Shown here piece by piece: positions 58,978 through 64,000 of a stretch of 64,000 bases of DNA. Position 1 is the first letter of the stretch. Each line of letters begins with the position of its first letter. Position numbers and translations under genes: made by a program. Source of the DNA: Strigops habroptila (taxonomy: Eukaryota; Chordata; Aves; Psittaciformes; Psittacidae); contig NW_022651105.1 in assembly GCF_004027225.2 (NCBI RefSeq), forward strand, positions 62,001-126,000, in the 5' to 3' direction. The notes below the pieces were generated by a model. The model saw only the letters and a program-made list of their open reading frames with translations. It had not been told where the DNA came from and searched no databases.

Positions 58978-60668
58978 TCAGCCGCAGCACACGCCGTAGC
59001 GCGCGAAGTGCCGCAGCACCACCCCCAGCTGCAGGTGGACGCTGCCGCCGGCCTCGCAGCGCAGCCGGAAGCGGTCGCAGGCTCCGGCCGCCGCCGCCGC
59101 CGCGGGCTCCGCCAGCCCCGCGCCGCCGCCCACCCAGCGGCGCCGCAGCCGCTCCCGCCGCTCCCCTAGGGGGCGCCACGTGGCGCAGCGCACCGAGTGC
59201 AGCCCCGGCGCCGCCGGCACGTGGCAGAAGCCGTAGCCCAGCACGTGGCGCCGGCCCAGCGCGTCCTGGTGCCAGACCTGCACGTGCAGGCGCGGCCACC
59301 CTGCCGGGGACACGCCAGGGACACGCTAAGCACACGCTAAGCACACGCTAAGCACACGCTAAGCACACGCTAAGCACATGCACTGTGGGGGGGGGCGCAC
59401 GCACCCTGCAGGCCCTTGGTGGCGTAGTGCACGTCGATGGGGTGGCACCAGTAGGTGACGTCATCGGCCTGCGGGTCGTCCACGTGCGTCTGCCCCGCGG
59501 TGAGGCCCGAGAGCGGCCGCCAGGCGGCGCCTGCGGGCACGGGGCGGCGGCGCTCTAGCGCGGCGCTGCGCGGCCTCGGGGGCTCTCTGTGGGCTCTATG
59601 GGAGCTCTGTGGGGGCTCTATGGGCACTATGGGGTCACTATGGAGTCTCTATGGTCTCTCTATGGGGTCTCCATGGTCTCTATGGGGTCTCTATGGCCAG
59701 TATGGGGTCTCTATGGTCTCTCTATGGCGTCACTATGGGGTCTCTATGGTCACTATGGGGTCACTATGGGGTCTCTATGGTCTCTCTATGGTGCCTCCAT
59801 GATCTCTATGGGGTCTCCATGGTCTCTCTATGGTGCCTCCATGGTCTCTATGGGGTCTCTACGGTCTCTATGGTCACTATGGGGTCACTATGGGGTCTCT
59901 ATGGTCACTGTGGAGTCTCTATGGTCTCTCTATGGTGTCTCTATGAGGTCACTATGAGGTCTCTATGGTCACTATGGGGTCTATGGGAGTTCTATGGGAG
60001 CTCTATGGTGTCTCCATGGTCACTATGGGGTATCTATGGTCTCTCTATGGAGTCTCCATGGTCACTATGGGGTCTCTATGGTCACTATGGGATCTCCATT
60101 GTCAGTGTCTTCATGGTCACTATGGGGTCTCCATGGTCCTTATGGGGTCTCCATGGCCTCTCTATGGTGTCTCCATGGTCCCTATGGGAGCTCTATGGTC
60201 TCTATGGGGTCTCTATAGTCTCTCTCTGGGGTCTATGGGAAGATCTCTATAGGGGGGGTCCATGGTGTCAATGGGGGGGTCACTATGGGGGGCTAAATAT
60301 GGAGGGTCCATGGTCTCTATGGGGGTGTCATGGGCACTATGGGGGGTCACTGCGGGGGGACAAGGGCACTATGGGGCGCTATGAGGTCTCTGTGGGGTCT
60401 CTATGGTGTCTATGAGGGGGTCTCTATAGGGGGGTCTATGGTGTCAATGGGGGGTCTCTATGTGGGGGTGTCTCTCTGGGGTGTCTCTATGGGGGGGGTG
60501 TCTCTATGGGGGTCTCTATGGGGGTCTCTATGGGGGGTGTCTCTATGGGGTGTCTCTGGGGGGGCCCCGGCCCCACTCACCCGCCTGCAGCCCCCACTTG
60601 CAGAAGAGGCGGCGCTGGGGGAAGCCGCTGCCCCCCACGATCTGGCCCAGGAGGTGCAGCTCCGCCAT
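58978..60668 (-). CDS. B9D2: B9D2, B9-domain protein 2 of the ciliary transition zone (178 aa)
   Basis: B9D2 is a subunit of the tectonic/MKS complex that gates protein entry into cilia. Coding exons in transcript order: 60668-60581, 59530-59405, 59300-58978, with matching phases; 178 aa against 175 in human. The start [17 protein letters not shown], then [53 protein letters not shown] and the end [11 protein letters not shown] align along the whole B9 (C2-like) domain. A non-coding first exon (about 61230-61168) joins through an intron to an acceptor just before the ATG (exon from 60682). The region around residues 130-150 is Ala/Gly-enriched, as expected from base composition. No frame break. 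The gene lies head-to-tail behind EXOSC5 and ahead of TGFB1, as in mammals. Confidence 0.94.
59312..59380. repeat. 11-bp ACACGCTAAGC repeat in B9D2
   Basis: Six tandem copies in the 104-bp intron between the last two coding exons. Confidence 0.9.
59595..60560. repeat. CTCTATGGTCTCTCTATGGGG array in the B9D2 intron
   Basis: About 70 units of 11-15 bp (GGGGTCTCTATGGTC, GGTCACTATG). Very similar to the TCTCTATGGTC array of AXL intron 6 (13880-14370). Confidence 0.9.
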
Positions 60669-60769
60669 GGGGGGACGGGGGCCTGGGGGGGGCTGTGGGG
60701 GGCAATGGGGGGCTGGGGGGGACACACCCTCAGTGCCCCCCTTTTGTCCCCCTACCTCCCCTGTTGCAG

Positions 60770-61165
60770 CCCCGAACCCCCCCCCAGTGCCCCCCAATAT
60801 CCCACTTTGAACCCCCCAACTGCACCCCCGGGACCCCCATTGCCCCCCATAGCCCCCCATTACCACCCATAACCCCCCCATTGCCCTCCATAGCCCCCAT
60901 AGCACCCCCATAACCCCCCCATAGCCCCCCATAGCACCCCCATAACCCCCCATTGCCCCCCATAGCCACCCATAACCCCCCCATTGCCCCCCATAATCCC
61001 CCATTGCAGCCCATAGCACCCCTATAGCCCCCCATTACCACCCATAACCCCCCCCATTGCACCCCAAACTGCACCCCCATGACCCCCATTGCACCCTCAA
61101 CCCCCTTATGGCCCCCCATTGCCCCCCATAGCCCCCACTGCCCCCCATTGCCCCCCATAGCCCCC
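60770..61165. repeat. CCCCCCATAGCCCCC array in the B9D2 5'UTR intron
   Basis: About 30 units of 10-14 bp (CCCCCATTGC, CCCCCATAACC). Confidence 0.88.
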
Positions 61166-61167
61166 AC

Positions 61168-61305
61168 CTCCAGCGGCCGGCGCTGCGCTCCACGACACCC
61201 CTGGGCGCACACGCACTTCCGGTGCCCGTTGCCGCGGCAACGCGCGCTCCGTCCTAACGCCACCACCCCATTGGCTTGCGCCGCCGCAAGCCCCGCCCAG
61301 GAAGG
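61168..61305 (-). promoter_or_regulatory. B9D2: B9D2 promoter with a perfect X-box
   Basis: Upstream of the B9D2 5'UTR donor (GCTGGAG|GTGGGG at 61168). GTTGCCGCGGCAAC at 61228-61241 is a fully palindromic RFX X-box (GTTGCC, 2-bp spacer, GGCAAC), the hallmark of ciliary gene promoters. An ETS core CTTCCGG lies at 61216-61222 and an inverted CCAAT (ATTGG) at 61270-61274. Confidence 0.8.
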
Positions 61306-62010
61306 GCGCCGCCATCTTGAGAAGGTCCCGTCATGGCGGTTCCCAGCGTTGTAGTGCCGCGATGGGGGCTGCCATCTTGGGTCTGCGAGGTGAAGGCGGC
61401 AGCCAGTCATCGGGGCGCCGCCATCTTGGGGGTAGCAGCATCCGGGGAGTTCTGTACGGCACCTTGGGCGCCGCCATCTTGGGCGTACGGGACAGTAAAT
61501 GAGCGCCGCCATCCTGTCTGTACGAGCATCTAGGGACGGGTGTACGACACTTTGGGGGCCGCCATCTTGGATGCACCAGCATTTAGCCAGTGCTATACAG
61601 CCCCTTGGGGGCCGCCAACTTAGCTGTACGGCACTTGGGGGCCGCCATCTTGGATGTACCTGCATTTAGGCAGTGCTTTACAGCACCTCGGGGCCGCCAT
61701 CTTGGGTGTGGCAGCATTTAGGCATTGCTGTACAGTGCCTTGGGGCCGCCATCTTGGGTGTACAGCACTCGGGGGCCGCCATTTTGGATGCGGCACCATT
61801 TAGGCAGTGCTGTATAGCGCCTTGAGTGCTGTTATCTTGGGTGTACGGCACTTGGGGGCCGCCATCTTGGGCGTACCAGCGTTTAGGCAGTGCTTTAGAG
61901 CACCTTGGAGGCCGCCATCTTGGGTGTACGGCACTTGGAGGTCGCCATTTTGGGTGTGGCAGCATTTAGGCAGCACTGTATAGCACCTTGAGGGCCGCCA
62001 TCTTGGGTGT
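61306..62010 (-). repeat. 16-unit YY1-motif tandem array upstream of B9D2
   Basis: Each unit ends with CCGCCATCTTGG (minus strand CCAAGATGGCGG, the YY1 consensus). Core CCATCTT occurs at 61312, 61372, 61421, 61474, 61562, 61645, 61697, 61749, 61862, 61915 and 61998; CCATTTT at 61779 and 61945; degenerate copies at 61508, 61615 and 61829. Short units (about 31 bp, GTGTACGGCACTTGGGG) alternate with longer ones (about 50 bp, CATTTAGGCAGTGCTTTACA). Confidence 0.88.
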
Positions 62011-62120
62011 CCCGGCAGGACAGGGGGTCCCCACACATCTCTCTGGGGCTCAGCAGCTTTGGGGGGCCCTGTACGGCGCTGGATGGACTCAGAGACACAG
62101 CGTGGGGTGAGGGGGGGTCT

Positions 62121-62126
62121 TTTACT
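62121..62126 (-). terminator. EXOSC5: Candidate EXOSC5 poly(A) signal (AGTAAA)
   Basis: On the minus strand AGTAAA, a known weaker variant of AATAAA, lies about 55 nt after the EXOSC5 stop codon. No canonical hexamer was found nearby. Confidence 0.4.
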
Positions 62127-62181
62127 GTGTGCTGGGGGGGTGCGGGGCAGTCCAGCTGCCCCCGGGGGGGGGTTCCCCATG

Positions 62182-63958
62182 TCACGACTTGGAGTATCTC
62201 CTGCGCACCGAGTCGCGATAGAACTGGAAGATGGTGTCGGCGGCGCTCTGGGCCGCGGCGATGCACTGCTGCATCTGGGGGGGGGGGAAAGGGGGTGCTC
62301 TGAGGGGAGGGAACCCCCCCCATAGGCTTTGCGGGGGGGGTCCTGCCCCCCCAAGCGCCCCCTCACCTCCTCCACGGAGCAGCTGCCCTTGGTGGTGGCC
62401 GTCAGCACCTTCCTGTCCACGCTGCCGATGGCGAAGGTGAGGAGCGCGCGAGCCTCCTGCGAGGGGAATGGGGGTCACAAGGGTTTGGGGGGGGGGGGTT
62501 ACAGGGACTGGGGACCCCCCCGGCCCCCACCTGCTCCTGCCGGGTGTTGGGGTCCAGCACGATGGTGCCGTCGGGCTGCAGGGCGCAGGCGACGCCGCAG
62601 AACAGGGAGGACAGGGGCAGCCCCGCGTCCAGCAGCCCCATGCAGGCGGCGTTCAGGCAGCACGAGAGCAGCTGCGGGGGCTAAGGAGGGGGAACCCCCC
62701 CGGAGACAAACACAGCCCCCAACCCCCCTTCTGCACCCCAAATCCCCCCTTCTGCACCCCAAATCCCCCCTTTTCTGCCCCAAATCCGCCCTTTTCTGCC
62801 CCAAATCCCCCCTTTTCCGCCCCAAAAAGTCCTTTTCCCCCAAAAAATCCCCCTTTTCCCGCACCAAAACCATCCTTTTCCCCCCCAAAATTCCCCTTTC
62901 TACCCTAAACCCCTCCTTTCCCCCCCAATTCTGTTTTCACCCCAAAACACTCTTCCCCCCCAAAAGTTATTTTCCCCCCAAACCTCCCTTGCCCCCCCAA
63001 AACCCCCTTTTCACACCACTGAACCCCCATTTCCCCCCCAAAACCCCCATTTTAAGCCCCAAACCCCCCTTTTCCCACCCCAAACCCCCTCTTTTCCTCC
63101 CTAAAACCTGATTTTTCCACCTAAACCCCCCTTTTTCCACCCTAAATCCCTCCTTTCCTCCCCAAAACACTGAGCCCCCATTTTCCCTAAACCCCTAAAT
63201 CCCCTTTTTGTCCCCCAAATCCTTTTCCCCCCAAAAAAACCCCTTTTCACCCCCAAACCCCCTTTTCCCCTCTCTAAACCCCATTTTTCTCCCCTAAATC
63301 CCCTTTTCCCCCAAAACCCCTTTTTTTCCCGGCTAAACCCCATTTTCCATGTCTCAGTCTCCTTTCCTCCCCCCAAAATTCCTGTTTCCACCCACAAACC
63401 CCTTTTCCCCCCAACCCCGTTTCCCCCCCCAAACCCCATTTCCCCCTCCAAACCCTTTTTTCCCCCCAAAACCCCTTTTTCCCCCCCAAAACCCCCTTTT
63501 TCCCCACTAAACCCCATTTTCCACCTCTCAATCTCCTTTTTCCCCCTCAAACCTACTCTTTCCCCCCCAAACCCCCTTTTCCCCCCCAAAACCCCTCTTT
63601 TTTCTCCATTAAACCCCATTTTCCACGTCTTAATCTCCTTTTCCCTCCCCAAAATTCCTCTTTCCCCCCCCAAACCCCTTTTTTTTCTCCGCTAAACCCC
63701 ATTTTCCACCTCTCAATCCTCTCCCCTCCCAAACCCCCTTTTTTCCCCCCCAAACCCGCTTTTCCCCCCCCCAAACCCCCTTTTTTCCCCCCCAACCCCC
63801 ATTCCCCCCCCAGCCCCGTTTCCCCGCGCAGGATACGGAGCCGTTGTCGCCCAGCACCTGCAGGACGAGGCTGACGGAGGAGCGCGGGTGCAGCCCCCCC
63901 AGCAGCACGGCCTCGCACGTTTGCCTCAGGAGCTGCTCCCGGCTGCGCTCCAGCACCC
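62182..63958 (-). CDS. EXOSC5: EXOSC5, RNA exosome subunit (last four exons; 5' part outside the window)
   Basis: EXOSC5 (RRP46) is an RNase PH-like, catalytically inactive ring subunit of the RNA exosome, which degrades and trims RNA in nucleus and cytoplasm. Exons in transcript order: 63958-63837, 62671-62531, 62456-62367, 62274-62182. Phases agree and encode about 154 C-terminal residues. Matches to human EXOSC5: [88 protein letters not shown], and the end [13 protein letters not shown]. The 63837 donor is GTATCC, a weaker GT site. The N-terminal half lies beyond base 64000. No frame break is seen. Confidence 0.93.
62715..63820. repeat. CCCCAAACCCCCTTTTCCCC array in an EXOSC5 intron
   Basis: About 60 units of 15-22 bp (CCCCAAATCCCCCCTTTT, CCCATTTTCCACCTCTCAATC). 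The longer period near 63330-63730 contains CTAAACCCCATTTTCCACST recurring about every 110-190 bp. Confidence 0.9.
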
Positions 63959-64000
63959 CTGCAACAGCGGCGGCAAACGGGGCTCCAGCGCCGCCCGCAG

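Noticed and set aside
60690-62180. TMEM91 between B9D2 and EXOSC5, as in human
   Set aside because: No frame resembling TMEM91 was found. The interval is the B9D2 5'UTR intron, the B9D2 promoter and the YY1-motif array.

Overview
The window is vertebrate nuclear DNA and almost certainly avian. It carries seven compact, intron-rich protein genes from the block corresponding to human 19q13.2. Exons are extremely GC-rich and nearly every intron is filled by its own tandem repeat. TGFB1 has avian-type features (CFGP at the start of the mature peptide, VVRACKCS at the end). This fits a GC-rich bird microchromosome, where TGFB1 and AXL have been hard to assemble. The exact species cannot be read from the sequence.

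Layout: RAB4B (+, coding 401-5100, 3'UTR exon near 6705-7065); AXL (+, 8576-24783, 20 exons); HNRNPUL1 (+, 26378-39179, 15 exons); CCDC97 (+, coding 42236-45432); then in the opposite direction TGFB1 (-, 57117-48474, 7 exons); B9D2 (-, 60668-58978 plus a 5'UTR exon near 61168-61230); and EXOSC5 (-, the last four exons only, entering from beyond base 64000). AXL-HNRNPUL1-CCDC97/TGFB1-B9D2-EXOSC5 is the mammalian order. RAB4B lies next to AXL with no EGLN2 or CYP2 genes between them.

The genes do not form one pathway. They encode an endosomal GTPase, a TAM receptor tyrosine kinase, an RNA-binding protein, a coiled-coil protein of the splicing machinery, a latent cytokine, a ciliary transition-zone protein and an RNA exosome subunit. 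I rebuilt exons by joining GT/AG boundaries in phase and comparing the result with remembered human proteins. RAB4B (213 aa), TGFB1 (390 aa) and B9D2 (178 aa) are intact. AXL, HNRNPUL1 and CCDC97 each show frame slips at long C or G homopolymers, which look more like read-length errors than gene decay.

Most of the remaining sequence is tandem repeat (10-60 bp units). I recognise no LINE, SINE, DNA transposon, LTR element, tRNA or rRNA. The most unusual signal is that several arrays contain copies of a real exon edge with its splice site: 12 copies of the TGFB1 exon 2 acceptor, 6 extra copies of the AXL exon 19 donor and 4 extra copies of the TGFB1 exon 5 donor. Also notable are a 16-unit YY1-type array and a perfect RFX X-box upstream of B9D2, ten same-orientation CCAAT boxes upstream of HNRNPUL1, and a CCDC97 poly(A) signal that overlaps its stop codon.
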